Below the pieces are notes generated by a model that ran no database searches, was not told the origin of the DNA, and worked only from the letters and a program-made list of their open reading frames with translations. 64,000 nt of DNA. Source: an uncultured Flavobacteriaceae bacterium. Its GTDB lineage: Bacteria > Bacteroidota > Bacteroidia > Flavobacteriales > Flavobacteriaceae. The DNA is taken from NCBI GenBank assembly GCA_943788695.1, contig CALSRG010000001.1, forward strand, positions 124,001-188,000, written 5' to 3'. Positions 27,417 to 37,108 of the stretch are shown here, piece by piece. Every line of letters begins with the position of its first letter. Position 1 is the stretch's first letter. A program made the position numbers and the translations under genes.

Positions 27417-28540
27417 ACAGTGCTAATTTCTTTGAGGATTTTTATGTAATCATGACGGTTTTCAACAAAATCAACGCTGGACAAATCAATAATCTTTACA
27501 GGAAAGTTTTGTTGCGTTCGCAAGTATTCTAAATAGCTATCATTGATACGCTTCAGATAATCAACCTCAATAGAGCTTTCGTAGTCTCGACCTCGTTTGT
27601 CAATATTTTCTTTGAGTCGATCAATACTCTGATGCAAATAGACATACATATCTGGCTTGGGTGTATCTTTATTAAGAATGTCGAACAACTTGCGGTATAA
27701 GGCAAATTCATCTTCAGACAAGGTTACTTTGGAAAAGATAAGCGATTTAAAAATAAAATAGTCACTAACCACAAAGCGGGAAAACAAATCAAGCTGGGAC
27801 AGATCTTCATTAATTTGATGATAACGTTCTGCCAAAAACGACATTTCCAGCGAAAAAGCGTAACGTTTAGGATTCTTATAAAATTTGGGTAAAAATGGGT
27901 TCTCGGAAAACCTTTCCAAAACCAAATGGGCATTAAACTCATCCGAAATAAGATTGGCCAAACTTGTTTTACCAGCGCCAATATTTCCTTCAATAGCTAG
28001 AAATTGCCCATCAGGCATGGCATATTGAGCAGCTGGATTTTTAAGCCATAATGACACCAAGTCTAGCCCGCTGCCATTAGTAACAGTTGACAATAATTCT
28101 GTGATCGGAACCTTTAAAGTGGGATGGTTTAAATCAGGCGCTATGTCTGCTAAAGGTTGTAGCACAAAATCTCTTAAGTGCATCTTAGAATGTGGCACTT
28201 GAAGATCATCACTTTCAATGATGTCCTCATCACTTAAGATAATGTCCAAATCAATGGTACGAGATTTATAGCCTTCAAAATGTCTTTCACGACCCAATTT
28301 TTGTTCAAACAACAACAATTTAGTCATAACCTCTTTTGGCGAAAATTTTGACCTTAATGAAATACATGCGTTGTAAAAAGCAGGTCCCTCAAATCCTTTA
28401 GCTTCGCATTCATAAATTCGAGATAGTTTATCAATCGACCCCAAGTTCGAAAAACAATAGTCCACCGCTTGTTGAAGGTTAACATAACGGTCTCCCAAAT
28501 TACTGCCTAGTGCGATATAATATGTTTTGGTGTTTTTCAC
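27413..28540 (-). CDS. folK: HPPK-deoxynucleoside kinase fusion protein
   Basis: The protein has 375 residues from GTG 28540. Residues 5 to about 150 are 6-hydroxymethyl-dihydropterin pyrophosphokinase, the folate-pathway enzyme: YYIALGSNLGDRYVNLQQAV, GPAFYNACISL and RTIDLDIILSDEDI. Residues 178-375 are a deoxynucleoside kinase with P-loop EGNIGAGKTSLANL (near 184-192), ERFSENPFLPKFY, VVSDYFIFKS and the lid RGRDYESSIEVDYLKRI. The kinase part resembles the separate kinase at 6195-6809. The GTG start gives a normal HPPK N-terminus; the longer upstream frame does not. Such fusions occur in Bacteroidota and join folate synthesis to dNTP salvage. Confidence 0.92.
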   Translation of the reverse strand: MKNTKTYYIALGSNLGDRYVNLQQAVDYCFSNLGSIDKLSRIYECEAKGFEGPAFYNACISLRSKFSPKEVMTKLLLFEQKLGRERHFEGYKSRTIDLDIILSDEDIIESDDLQVPHSKMHLRDFVLQPLADIAPDLNHPTLKVPITELLSTVTNGSGLDLVSLWLKNPAAQYAMPDGQFLAIEGNIGAGKTSLANLISDEFNAHLVLERFSENPFLPKFYKNPKRYAFSLEMSFLAERYHQINEDLSQLDLFSRFVVSDYFIFKSLIFSKVTLSEDEFALYRKLFDILNKDTPKPDMYVYLHQSIDRLKENIDKRGRDYESSIEVDYLKRINDSYLEYLRTQQNFPVKIIDLSSVDFVENRHDYIKILKEISTV

Positions 28541-28607
28541 GACAGCCAAAATAACAAAAAGAAAACGATATTCGCGATATGGGATGTGATGTGGATGCAC
28601 ATTTTTG

Positions 28608-28615
28608 TACGTTTG
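28608..28615 (+). promoter_or_regulatory. Putative -7 element for the queuosine-precursor transporter gene
   Basis: TACGTTTG matches TAnnTTTG and lies 26 bases before the ATG at 28642, in the divergent gap with the folK fusion. No TTG is found at -33. Confidence 0.4.
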
Positions 28616-28641
28616 TAAAGCCCCGCTCAAACATCTTTTAA

Positions 28642-29352
28642 ATGAAACAAAAAGAACAGCAGTTGGCGCATCACATTTATCTTCTATTGGCGGCTTTGTT
28701 TATTACGTCACTAGTGGTGTCTAATCTTATTTTTCAGAAATTTTTTTACTGGTATCCGCTCGATATCAAACCTTTTGGGATACCTCTGTTCGAACTTTCG
28801 GTGGGTATTCTTCCTTATCCCATCACTTTTTTGATTACAGATTTAATTTCAGAAATCTATGGACAGAAAAACGCCAACAAAGTAGTTGTCACAGGTATAT
28901 TTGCCTCTTTTTTTGCCATGGGAATTATCCTCATTGCTGATGCAGCTCCAGCTTTACAAAGCTCGCCTGTTGATGGTAAAACTTTTAGCTCAGTATTTTC
29001 ATTATCGCCAATTGCAGTGTTAGCATCAATGATGGCATACCTATTGGCTCAGTTATTTGATATTAGGATTTACCATTTTTGGAAACGACTGACCAATGGC
29101 AAACATTTATGGTTGCGTAATAATTTTTCGACCTTTTTGTCACAAATCGTGGACACCTCTGCTGTACTGATCCTTTTATGCTCTTTTGGTGTATTGTCAT
29201 GGAACTTGTTTTATGGATTATTGGTCTCTGGGGTCGTTTTTAAAATGCTGGTAGCATTAATAGACACACCTTTTTTATACCTATTTGTCTATTTATTCAG
29301 ACGTCGTTTCAAGCTCAAAATAGGAGATGATATCGATTTGTTCAAACCATAA
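28642..29352 (+). CDS. Queuosine precursor transporter (YhhQ/VUT family)
   Basis: The 236-residue membrane protein has six or so hydrophobic helices. The family's early signature is ILPYPITFLITDLISEIYGQ (near residue 55), followed by KNANKVV. Later come LAQLFDIRIYHFWKRLT and FSTFLSQIVDTSAVLILLC. Members of this family import preQ0 or preQ1 for queuosine modification of tRNA. The proteins were long called DUF165/VUT, and the assignment here rests on these motifs. It ends at a bidirectional hairpin terminator. Confidence 0.9.
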   Translation: MKQKEQQLAHHIYLLLAALFITSLVVSNLIFQKFFYWYPLDIKPFGIPLFELSVGILPYPITFLITDLISEIYGQKNANKVVVTGIFASFFAMGIILIADAAPALQSSPVDGKTFSSVFSLSPIAVLASMMAYLLAQLFDIRIYHFWKRLTNGKHLWLRNNFSTFLSQIVDTSAVLILLCSFGVLSWNLFYGLLVSGVVFKMLVALIDTPFLYLFVYLFRRRFKLKIGDDIDLFKP

Positions 29353-29356
29353 AAAT

Positions 29357-29385
29357 AAACGAACCTCATTGCTGAGGTTCGTTTT
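29357..29385. terminator. Bidirectional intrinsic terminator
   Basis: AAACGAACCTCA and its complement form a perfect 12-bp stem around TTGC, with T-rich ends on both strands. It lies five bases after the transporter stop and 29 bases past the convergent ompA-like gene's stop. Confidence 0.85.
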
Positions 29386-29413
29386 AATAAAATTCGAACT
29401 AAATATTGGTTCA

Positions 29414-30526
29414 TTAATAAACCTTAAACTCTGTTCTTCTATTTTCGGCATGTTTACTGTCTGGACAATTACTTGAGTCATCGCAATCGTTAAGTAATTG
29501 GGTTTCTCCATAACCAACAGCGATAAGACGCTTCGCATCAATTCCTTTACTAATGAGGTATTCAACAACACCTCTGGCTCGCCTTTCAGAAAGTTCTTGG
29601 TTGAAAGCAGCACTACCTTGAGAATCTGTATGAGATCCTATTTCGACAATAGCTGCAGAGTTATTGTTCAAGATGGATAAAATATACTCATCAATCAAAC
29701 GTCTGGATTTGGCTGTTAGGGCCGCACTGTTCAAATCATAGTGAATAGGAACTATGCCAACTTGATCTGGGATGGTACAAGGTACTTTTCTCCAAGCCGA
29801 CATGCCTCCTTTGGTAACCAAAATCTTTTTAGTTACTGTAACTGTTTCTGCAGGAACGATAACCTCCTCTACTTTTTCGTCGCTCACCAATATTCTACGA
29901 GTCATTTGACGGGTTTTTTCAGGGATGATTTCTTCTCTTGTACGCGCGGGTGTTACTTCAACTTCCTTTGGAATGAGTTTATAATTTCCTTTAATTTTTT
30001 TCGATTCAGTACTTGAAGGTTTAATCAATTTTTCGATCGGCACTTTTCTTATTACTGCAGCGGTCTCTTTATAATGGAAAATACGACAGTCTGCTGGATT
30101 GATAGACGGACAATTTGGATCATCTTCACCAGCCACCCATGAACCAGATTTTGGCAACACTTCAACCGAAATAAAATCAGTATCAAAAGCAGCTGGGATC
30201 ACTGTAATTTTGTTATATGATTCGACCATCCAGACGGTATCCATAATCGTTTTGTAAACAGCTGGCTCATAAATAAATCGTTTTGACGCTGGACGGATAA
30301 CTACGTCAGTAGCCTCTGTTTTATATACAGCTGGGACAACTCTTAGCGTTTTATAGCTTGGGCGGGTTTCAACAACTTCTGTTTTTTCAGTATATTCATC
30401 TGGGACAATACATTTTACAAAACAAGAGCCATCTTCAGGATTTTCGGGTAGATTTTCGTAGTACTCAACTTGAGCATGAATCATCGCACATGAAAACATG
30501 GCAATGAGGGTGTAGGTAATTTTCAT
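29414..30526 (-). CDS. OmpA-family outer membrane protein with N-terminal repeats
   Basis: The 370-residue protein has a signal peptide ending in CAMIHAQ. The C-terminal 110 residues are an OmpA domain that binds peptidoglycan: IVEIGSHTDSQGSAAFNQEL, SERRARGVVEYL, RLIAVGYGE and AENRRTEFKVY. The N-terminal half has no barrel. Instead it shows repeated strand units: VVPAVYKTEATDVVIRPAS, IYEPAVYKTIMDTVW and VIPAAFDTDFISVEVLPKS. Two related units follow (TPARTREEIIPEK and VPAETVTVTKKI). It is probably periplasmic or surface-linked through other proteins. It has its own -7 element and a shared terminator. Confidence 0.88.
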   Translation of the reverse strand: MKITYTLIAMFSCAMIHAQVEYYENLPENPEDGSCFVKCIVPDEYTEKTEVVETRPSYKTLRVVPAVYKTEATDVVIRPASKRFIYEPAVYKTIMDTVWMVESYNKITVIPAAFDTDFISVEVLPKSGSWVAGEDDPNCPSINPADCRIFHYKETAAVIRKVPIEKLIKPSSTESKKIKGNYKLIPKEVEVTPARTREEIIPEKTRQMTRRILVSDEKVEEVIVPAETVTVTKKILVTKGGMSAWRKVPCTIPDQVGIVPIHYDLNSAALTAKSRRLIDEYILSILNNNSAAIVEIGSHTDSQGSAAFNQELSERRARGVVEYLISKGIDAKRLIAVGYGETQLLNDCDDSSNCPDSKHAENRRTEFKVY

Positions 30527-30554
30527 AGGTCATTAATTTGGGTTTATTTCAGAT

Positions 30555-30580
30555 CAAAACTAAATAAAAAACCAACACAA
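30555..30580 (-). promoter_or_regulatory. Putative promoter of the OmpA-family gene
   Basis: The minus strand shows TTG (30580-30578), 15 bases, then TAGTTTTG (30562-30555), 29 bases before the ATG at 30526. The -7 element is perfect; the spacing is slightly short. Confidence 0.5.
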
Positions 30581-30616
30581 TCCGTGTATTCACAATAGTT
30601 TTTTTGAAATATTCTT

Positions 30617-31411
30617 TTATTTAACTTCTAACCGAATGACCTGCCCTTCATTGCTTCGAACGTTAAATACTGTTTGATCTTCAAAAATCAAATACTGTCC
30701 TTTAATTCCAGTCAAAATGCCAGTATAGGATAGCGTTTTTTCTAAATTCAGGCTGGACACTTTATCTGGATAATTCAAAACAGGAAAATCAATGACTGTT
30801 GGTGCAGTCTCATGATGCAAGATATAAGGTTTTACCTCTGTTGGAATCCACTCCAAACATCGGTTTTTTTCAGCCTTAAGATCAATTTCGAGTCCGCTAT
30901 TTTGAAGCATTAAACGCCAGTTTGTTTTGTCGCTGTAATGATTTTTTAAAGCGACTTCGGTAATGCCAGCGAGGTATCTGTTAGGGGTTTCAACAATAGG
31001 AATAGCACTATGTGCGCCTTGATCTATCCATCGTGTTGGCACTTGACTAGCACGGGTTACGCCAACCTTAAGTCCGCTCGAAACTGCTAAATACACAATA
31101 TGAGGCTGTAATTGTATCTTTTTTTCATAATCCAAGTCACGGTCCTCAATATCAAGATGAGCCTTACTGAGTTCGGGTTTCATGATCCAATCACCAGCAG
31201 AAGGAATATCAAAAAAACACTTTTTACAAAAACCTTGTCTGAAAATGGGAAGATCACTACCGCAATTAAGACATTGGCTCCCAATCTTTTCTAAAAAGAG
31301 GTTTTTACCAATCAATTGATTCATGTGAATCACATCTGATTTAAAATTTAAATAATACTGAACGGGAGAACCTATTTCGGTAATCATTTTAACTAGAACA
31401 CCTTCAAACAT
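30617..31411 (-). CDS. DUF2797 protein with zinc-finger-like cysteines
   Basis: The 264-residue protein begins MFEGVLVKMITEIGSPVQYY, the usual start of DUF2797. Four cysteines at about residues 47-68 (CLNCGSDLPIF, then FCKKCFFDIPS) form a C-x2-C...C-x2-C pattern typical of a zinc site. The middle part, VYLAVSSGLKVGVTRASQVP followed by RWIDQGAHSAIPI, resembles the GIY-YIG-like core seen in this family. The function is not known; nucleic-acid binding or cleavage is an inference from the fold. No signal peptide is present, so it is cytosolic. It is divergent from the GH3 gene. Confidence 0.8.
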   Translation of the reverse strand: MFEGVLVKMITEIGSPVQYYLNFKSDVIHMNQLIGKNLFLEKIGSQCLNCGSDLPIFRQGFCKKCFFDIPSAGDWIMKPELSKAHLDIEDRDLDYEKKIQLQPHIVYLAVSSGLKVGVTRASQVPTRWIDQGAHSAIPIVETPNRYLAGITEVALKNHYSDKTNWRLMLQNSGLEIDLKAEKNRCLEWIPTEVKPYILHHETAPTVIDFPVLNYPDKVSSLNLEKTLSYTGILTGIKGQYLIFEDQTVFNVRSNEGQVIRLEVK

Positions 31412-31457
31412 ACCCAGATTTTTTTGTTAAATTCGTCGGAAGTAAATATATCAAAAT

Positions 31458-32969
31458 ATGTCCATTCCATTTGTCAATTCCATAGCCTCGTGGGTATTTA
31501 AAATGAGAATACAACAAATCGAGCAATTTTTAAAATATCCCCATGAAGTCCAAAACGACCTTCTCATGGGAATGATCCAAAAAGCCAAGGACACCGAATA
31601 TGGAAAATTTTGTGGATTTAAAGACATTCAGACTTATCATCAATATGCTGAACAAGTACCTATTTCAACTTACGAAGATTATGCGTCAATGATTGAGCGG
31701 TCGCGAACTGGAGAGATTAACGTTTTTTGGCCCAATCCGATAAAGTGGTTTGCAAAATCTAGTGGTACAACCAACGCTAAAAGTAAATTCATCCCAGTGA
31801 GTCAAGACGCTCTCGACGATTGTCATTATGCTGCGAGTAAAGATTTAGTAGCCCTGTATTTGAATAACAATCCTGAGTCTAAATTATTCGATGGGCAAAG
31901 TTTGAGACTTGGTGGGAGTAAGGAGCTTTATAAAGAAAATGGAACCGTCTTTGGAGACCTCTCTGCTATTCTTATTGATAACTTGCCCATTTGGGCAGAG
32001 TTTAAGAGCACCCCGAGCTCAAGGGTGTCGCTTATGAGCGACTGGAATATCAAGCTTCAAGCTATTGTTGATGAAACACTAAACGACAACGTTACGAGCT
32101 TGGCTGGAGTGCCTTCGTGGATGCTTGTTTTATTGAATCATGTGATGCAAACCACTGGCGCTAACCATTTGCATGATATTTGGCCCAATTTGGAAGTGTA
32201 TTTCCACGGTGGCGTGAGTTTTCAACCCTACAAAGCACAATATCAAAAATTGTTGCCTAAAGCAGATTTTAAATACTATGAAATATATAATGCCTCGGAA
32301 GGTTTTTTCGCAATTCAAGATCAAAACAATTCCAACGACTTGTTGTTAATGCTCCATTATGGTATATTTTATGAATTTATTTCCATGGAAGTTTTTGGCA
32401 CGAGACACCAGAAGACCATTCCGTTGCATGAGGTTGAATTGAACCAAAATTATGCCTTAGTAATTTCTACGAATTCTGGATTATGGCGTTATTTAATTGG
32501 AGACACTGTCAGATTTACATCAGTTTCGCCATATAGAATTCGAATCACAGGAAGAACAAAACATCATATTAACGCCTTTGGCGAAGAGCTGATTATCGAA
32601 AATGCTGATGACGCCATAAAAATAGCTTGTAAAAAAACAGGAGCAGAATTGGTTGATTATACTGCTGCACCAATTTTCATGGAAGGCAAAGAAAAAGGGG
32701 CTCATGAGTGGATCATCGAATTCAAAACACCTCCGAGTAACATGAATCATTTTACTCAACTTTTTGACGAAGGTTTGAAATCAGTGAATTCTGACTATGA
32801 AGCTAAACGTCAAAATAATATGACATTAAACCCTCCAATTGTTCATCTGGGGAGAATGGGATTATTTCAAGAATGGCTCAAATCAAAAAATAAATTAGGC
32901 GGTCAGCACAAAGTCCCCCGCTTGTCAAATACTAGGGACTTTTTGGAGGAGCTGAAAGCAATGACTTAG
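31458..32969 (+). CDS. GH3-family acyl-adenylate-forming protein
   Basis: The 503-residue protein resembles GH3 enzymes, which in plants join jasmonate or auxin to amino acids by way of an acyl-adenylate. The ATP-binding loop is [18 protein letters not shown] (near residue 97). Other segments are [13 protein letters not shown] (near 248), [16 protein letters not shown] (near 275), [15 protein letters not shown] and [17 protein letters not shown] (near 362). These are the adenylation core and the mobile C-terminal region. Bacterial GH3 proteins are common in Bacteroidota but their substrate is unknown. Its TAG overlaps the clpX stop by four bases. Confidence 0.85.
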   Translation: MSIPFVNSIASWVFKMRIQQIEQFLKYPHEVQNDLLMGMIQKAKDTEYGKFCGFKDIQTYHQYAEQVPISTYEDYASMIERSRTGEINVFWPNPIKWFAKSSGTTNAKSKFIPVSQDALDDCHYAASKDLVALYLNNNPESKLFDGQSLRLGGSKELYKENGTVFGDLSAILIDNLPIWAEFKSTPSSRVSLMSDWNIKLQAIVDETLNDNVTSLAGVPSWMLVLLNHVMQTTGANHLHDIWPNLEVYFHGGVSFQPYKAQYQKLLPKADFKYYEIYNASEGFFAIQDQNNSNDLLLMLHYGIFYEFISMEVFGTRHQKTIPLHEVELNQNYALVISTNSGLWRYLIGDTVRFTSVSPYRIRITGRTKHHINAFGEELIIENADDAIKIACKKTGAELVDYTAAPIFMEGKEKGAHEWIIEFKTPPSNMNHFTQLFDEGLKSVNSDYEAKRQNNMTLNPPIVHLGRMGLFQEWLKSKNKLGGQHKVPRLSNTRDFLEELKAMT

Positions 32970-34198
32970 GAAACTGCTTTCAGTTTATTCAATTTTGACT
33001 TGGACAACTTAGCGTCGACATAACTCTTAGTTACGTTTAATTTTTTTTCTTCGCTGCTCGGTAAATCGAACATCGCATCCGTTAGAACTTCTTCACAAAG
33101 TGACCGCAGTCCTCTGGCACCAAGCTTATAATCTATTGCTTTTTCAACCATCAAATCTAAGGCGCCATCTGTAAAAGTAAGGGCAATACCATCCATTTCA
33201 AACAATTTCTGATACTGTTTCACCAAGGCATTCTTAGGGTCTGTTAAAATAGACCTCAATGTCATTGCATCTAAAGGATTCATGTAGGTAAGTACGGGAA
33301 GACGACCAATGATTTCAGGGATAAGTCCAAAATCTTTTAAATCCTTTGCCGTGATATATTGCAGCATATTTCCAGCATCAATTTCATCAAATTCTTGAAT
33401 TGCTTTATACCCAATGGCATTCATATTTAAACGCTTAGAAATGGCACGTTCGATACCATCAAATGCGCCACCAGCCATAAATAAAATATTCTCTGTATTG
33501 ACCTCAATAAATTTTTGATCGGGGTGTTTGCGACCTCCTTTTGGCGGAACATTAACTGTGGTACCTTCTAGTAGTTTAAGTAATGCTTGTTGAACACCTT
33601 CGCCCGAAACGTCTCTTGTGATTGATGGGTTGTCACTTTTGCGCGCAATTTTGTCAATTTCATCGATAAAAACAATGCCCCTTTCCGCGCGACTAACATC
33701 ATAATCAGCCACTTGAAGTAAACGGGATAAAATACTCTCAACATCTTCACCAACATACCCAGCTTCAGTTAATACTGTTGCATCAACAATGGCTAAGGGT
33801 ACATTTAACATTCGAGCAATGGTTTTGGCTAGAAGTGTTTTTCCTGTTCCTGTTTGCCCAACGATTATAATATTACTCTTTTGAATTTCTATATCCTCAT
33901 CGCTTGCTGGCTGGAGTAAACGCTTATAATGGTTATATACCGCTACAGCCATGATGCGTTTAGCACGATCTTGCCCAATGATATAGGTATCTAAAAATTC
34001 TTTAATCTCATTTGGCTTGAGCAGCGTGAGGTCATTTGATAATGCCTTTTCACTAGCACTACCGGCTTCCTCAATAACAATGCCGTTAGCCTGCTGAATA
34101 CAGCGGTCGCAAATGTGTGCGTCCAATCCCGCAATAAGGATGTTGGTTTCGGGCTTTTTACGACCGCAAAATGAACACTCTAAATCTTGTTTTGCCAT
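32966..34198 (-). CDS. clpX: ATP-dependent Clp protease ATP-binding subunit ClpX
   Basis: The 410-residue AAA+ unfoldase feeds substrates to ClpP. The N-terminal zinc-binding domain has Cys8, Cys11, Cys30 and Cys33 ([14 protein letters not shown]). The AAA+ module has Walker [20 protein letters not shown] (near residue 117) and the pore loop in [11 protein letters not shown]. Walker B is [13 protein letters not shown] and sensor 2 is in [11 protein letters not shown]. Normal length. clpP lies 15 bases upstream and tig before that, the classic tig-clpP-clpX order. Confidence 0.97.
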   Translation of the reverse strand: MAKQDLECSFCGRKKPETNILIAGLDAHICDRCIQQANGIVIEEAGSASEKALSNDLTLLKPNEIKEFLDTYIIGQDRAKRIMAVAVYNHYKRLLQPASDEDIEIQKSNIIIVGQTGTGKTLLAKTIARMLNVPLAIVDATVLTEAGYVGEDVESILSRLLQVADYDVSRAERGIVFIDEIDKIARKSDNPSITRDVSGEGVQQALLKLLEGTTVNVPPKGGRKHPDQKFIEVNTENILFMAGGAFDGIERAISKRLNMNAIGYKAIQEFDEIDAGNMLQYITAKDLKDFGLIPEIIGRLPVLTYMNPLDAMTLRSILTDPKNALVKQYQKLFEMDGIALTFTDGALDLMVEKAIDYKLGARGLRSLCEEVLTDAMFDLPSSEEKKLNVTKSYVDAKLSKSKLNKLKAVS

Positions 34199-34213
34199 AA
34201 TAAATGAGCCGTT

Positions 34214-34888
34214 TTAGGCTCTTTTTAATATCTCATCAATCATACCGTATTCTAGAGCTTTATCAGATTTCATCCAATAATCTCTATCACTATCAGCATA
34301 TACTTTGTCATATTCTTGACCTGAGTGCTTGCTGATAATTTGATAAAGCTCTTCCTTTAAAGTCATGATTTCTCGAGCTGTGATTTCAATATCGCTAGCC
34401 TGTCCTTGTGCGCCTCCTAAAGGTTGATGAATCATCACTCTAGAATGGGTGAGTCCGCTTCTTTTTCCTTTCTCTCCAGCGCACAACAATACAGCTCCCA
34501 TAGAGGCTGCCATGCCAGTGCATATGGTTGCAACATCTGGTTTGATCAATTGCATAGTATCATATATGCCCAAGCCAGCATAAACACCTCCTCCGGGTGA
34601 ATTGATATAAATTTGGATGTCCTTCGCTGAATCTGTACTTTCGAGAAACAACAACTGTGCCTGAATGATATTCGCTACTTGATCATTAATCGATGTCCCC
34701 AAAAAAATGATCCTATCCATCATTAATCGAGAGAAGACGTCGAAAATAGCGATATTCATTTGACGTTCTTCAATGATATTTGGAGTTAGACCAACAGGAT
34801 ACATACTACTAACGATTTTATCATAGTATGTGCTGCTCACACCCTGATCTTGGATGGCAAATTTTTTAAATTCATTTCCGTAATTCAT
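34214..34888 (-). CDS. clpP: ATP-dependent Clp protease proteolytic subunit ClpP
   Basis: The 224-residue serine protease forms the tetradecameric chamber partnered by ClpX. The nucleophile is Ser129 in CTGMAASMGAVLLCAG and His154 lies in SRVMIHQPLGG, 25 residues apart as in E. coli. The third residue is expected in the SDRDYWM segment. The oligomer/hydrophobic-patch segment IFLGTSINDQVANIIQAQLL and the YINSPGGGVYAGLGIYDTM strand are conserved. The first 30 residues are a variable propeptide-like extension. It lies 53 bases after tig. Confidence 0.97.
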   Translation of the reverse strand: MNYGNEFKKFAIQDQGVSSTYYDKIVSSMYPVGLTPNIIEERQMNIAIFDVFSRLMMDRIIFLGTSINDQVANIIQAQLLFLESTDSAKDIQIYINSPGGGVYAGLGIYDTMQLIKPDVATICTGMAASMGAVLLCAGEKGKRSGLTHSRVMIHQPLGGAQGQASDIEITAREIMTLKEELYQIISKHSGQEYDKVYADSDRDYWMKSDKALEYGMIDEILKRA

Positions 34889-34941
34889 GAGATAGTTGCT
34901 TGAAATTAATTAGAAAGATACTATTTTTTTGAAGACTATTT

Positions 34942-36258
34942 CTAGCTTACTTCTTTAATGAATTTGTCATAGGACAAAGCCTTTAGTTTCAAATTCGCCT
35001 CTTTTTTAAAGAGCTCCAACATTTTTTGACTCAAAACTTCATCAGCAATGCGCTTCACTTCATCTTTATTTCCTAATACGCGTGCAGCGATATCATTCAA
35101 TTCTTTGTCTGTTGGATTGTTTTGACCAAACTGTGCCATTTGCATTTTGATTCGGTCTTTAGCATAAGCCTGAATCTCCTCAAATTTAACTTGAAGACCG
35201 TAATCCTCAATGAGCTTACCTTCAATCAATTGATACCGGATACCCTTTTCGGATTTGTCATACTCAACCGTTGCTTCTTTTGCTGAGAGTGGCTTTTCAC
35301 CACTTTGCTGCATCCAACGTTTAAGAAAATCTGCTGGCAATTTGAACTTGGTATTATCGATTAATGATTCGATCACATCGTTCAATAATTTTTGATCAGA
35401 CTGTTGTGCAAACTGTTTTTCGGCATCAATTTTAATTCGATCTTTTAGTTCAGTGACTGACGAGATCACTCCTGGGCCAAAAAGTTTGTCGAACAACTCT
35501 TGATTCATCTCAGCTTTTTCTCTATTTTGAAGTGCTGTAATGGTTGCTGTGATTTCAATGTTCAAACCATTAAAATCTTCTGATGTTATTGCTAAAGCTG
35601 TTCGAAGATCTTGATCATTTTCAAATAAACCTTTGGTTTTCAATGTCAATACATCGCCTACTTTCGATGATTTAAATTGAAGCTGATTAGATTTGCCTTT
35701 TATTTGTTCCAGAGTAATGATACTACTGCCTTTTTTAGTTTCATCTTCCGATGTAAAATCAACACTTATTTCGGTTTCTTTTTCAATTTTATCGGTGGAG
35801 GTAAGCTTGCCATATTGTTTTTGAATAGAGTCTAATTGTCTATTAATGACCACATCGTCCGCCAGTATTTGATATTGAGTTACTTTTTTCGCATTTAATT
35901 TAACCTCGAATTGTGGTGCTAATCCCAATTCAAATTTAAAAGAGAAATCGTCCTGCTCCCAGTCTAGATTGTTTTGAGGAAGCGGCAAAGGATTCCCTAG
36001 CACGTCCAATTTTTGATCTGTCATGTATTTTCCTAAATTGTCTTGCAGAAGTTTGTTGATTGTGTCCATCAACACAGACTGCTGGTATTGCTGTCTGATA
36101 AATGCCATAGGTACATGCCCTGGCCTAAACCCTTTTATTTTAGCCTTTCGGCGGTAGTCGCTTAATGCTCGCTCCACCTTTTCGTGATAATCGGCTTTTT
36201 CAATGTTAATGGTTACAATGGCATTAAGGGCGTCTTTTTGTTCTTTTGTAATCTGCAT
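34942..36258 (-). CDS. tig: Trigger factor
   Basis: The 438-residue ribosome-associated chaperone has a recognisable ribosome-binding domain. In it, RKAKIKGFRPGHVPMAFIRQ (near residue 35) contains the GFRxGxxP signature. The FKBP-like middle domain is degenerate, as is usual in Bacteroidota. The C-terminal part is long and helical (DRIKIDAEKQFAQQSDQKLL and RIADEVLSQKMLELFKKEAN). It is the first gene of the tig-clpP-clpX cluster and has a well-formed promoter directly upstream. Confidence 0.95.
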   Translation of the reverse strand: MQITKEQKDALNAIVTINIEKADYHEKVERALSDYRRKAKIKGFRPGHVPMAFIRQQYQQSVLMDTINKLLQDNLGKYMTDQKLDVLGNPLPLPQNNLDWEQDDFSFKFELGLAPQFEVKLNAKKVTQYQILADDVVINRQLDSIQKQYGKLTSTDKIEKETEISVDFTSEDETKKGSSIITLEQIKGKSNQLQFKSSKVGDVLTLKTKGLFENDQDLRTALAITSEDFNGLNIEITATITALQNREKAEMNQELFDKLFGPGVISSVTELKDRIKIDAEKQFAQQSDQKLLNDVIESLIDNTKFKLPADFLKRWMQQSGEKPLSAKEATVEYDKSEKGIRYQLIEGKLIEDYGLQVKFEEIQAYAKDRIKMQMAQFGQNNPTDKELNDIAARVLGNKDEVKRIADEVLSQKMLELFKKEANLKLKALSYDKFIKEVS

Positions 36259-36283
36259 AAATCAGCTGTTGTGAATAAGGGTG

Positions 36284-36314
36284 CAAAAGTACTGCGAATT
36301 TTGGGGTGGCACAA
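36284..36314 (-). promoter_or_regulatory. Promoter of the tig-clpP-clpX cluster
   Basis: The minus strand shows TTG (36314-36312), 20 bases, then TACTTTTG (36291-36284), a full match to the Bacteroidota promoter pattern. It lies 25 bases before the tig ATG at 36258. Confidence 0.65.
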
Positions 36315-36334
36315 ATATTCTAAGCTTGCTATTA

Positions 36335-37108
36335 CTATTTTCCTAAAAAAGTCACAACTGCCTGAAAAAAGGCCTCTGGATTCTCGGCATGCAACCAGTG
36401 CCCTGCATTAGAAATTGTCTGAATTTGTGCACGATGGAACTGATTTATAATCATCAATTCATCGGTTTGGTTAATATAATCAGATCGTGATCCTTTTAAA
36501 AATAAGCTTGGGCAATTTATACTGTACATCTCCGGAAGAGCTTTTCCTATTTCATCAATATTATTAATGAGAACATGAAGGTTCATACGCCATCCCAATT
36601 TTGAAGGTGCTTGCCAATATAAATTCTTGAGCAAAAATTGTCTTGTTCCTATGTCTTGAACATATTTGTCGAGAATAACCTCAGCCATTTGACGCGTATT
36701 AACCTCTTCAAAATCAATCGCTAATAACCCTTCTAAAATCGTTTGGTGGTGCAGCGGATAAAAACGTGGTGCTATATCGGCAATGATTAATTTATCCACC
36801 AGTTTAGGATAACAAGCTGCGATATGCATAGCAACTTTCCCTCCCATCGAATGTCCTAAAAGTACTATATGCTCGAGTTTGTATTGATTACAATAATGCA
36901 CCACATCTTCTGCAAGAACTTGATAATTAAAATCATTACTATGAAAACTCTTGCCGTGATTTCTCTGATCGAGGCTATGTACTTGATAACCCAATGCCGA
37001 ATATCGTTTGCCGAGCGTCTTCCAATTATCACCAGTTCCTAAAAAACCATGAAGAATGACAAATGGAATTCCTGAATCTCCAATAACATTTGAATGAAGT
37101 AATTCCAT
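36335..37108 (-). CDS. Alpha/beta-fold hydrolase
   Basis: The 257-residue protein has the alpha/beta-hydrolase layout. The oxyanion-hole segment is VILHGFLGTGDNWK (near residue 17), the nucleophile elbow is LLGHSMGGKVAMH (Ser near 88), and the catalytic histidine is in SNAGHWLHAENPEAF near the C-terminus. It resembles the YbfF-type esterases. There is no signal peptide, so it is cytosolic; the substrate is unknown. Its ATG directly abuts the pdxJ stop, so the two genes are probably one operon. Confidence 0.88.
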   Translation of the reverse strand: MELLHSNVIGDSGIPFVILHGFLGTGDNWKTLGKRYSALGYQVHSLDQRNHGKSFHSNDFNYQVLAEDVVHYCNQYKLEHIVLLGHSMGGKVAMHIAACYPKLVDKLIIADIAPRFYPLHHQTILEGLLAIDFEEVNTRQMAEVILDKYVQDIGTRQFLLKNLYWQAPSKLGWRMNLHVLINNIDEIGKALPEMYSINCPSLFLKGSRSDYINQTDELMIINQFHRAQIQTISNAGHWLHAENPEAFFQAVVTFLGK

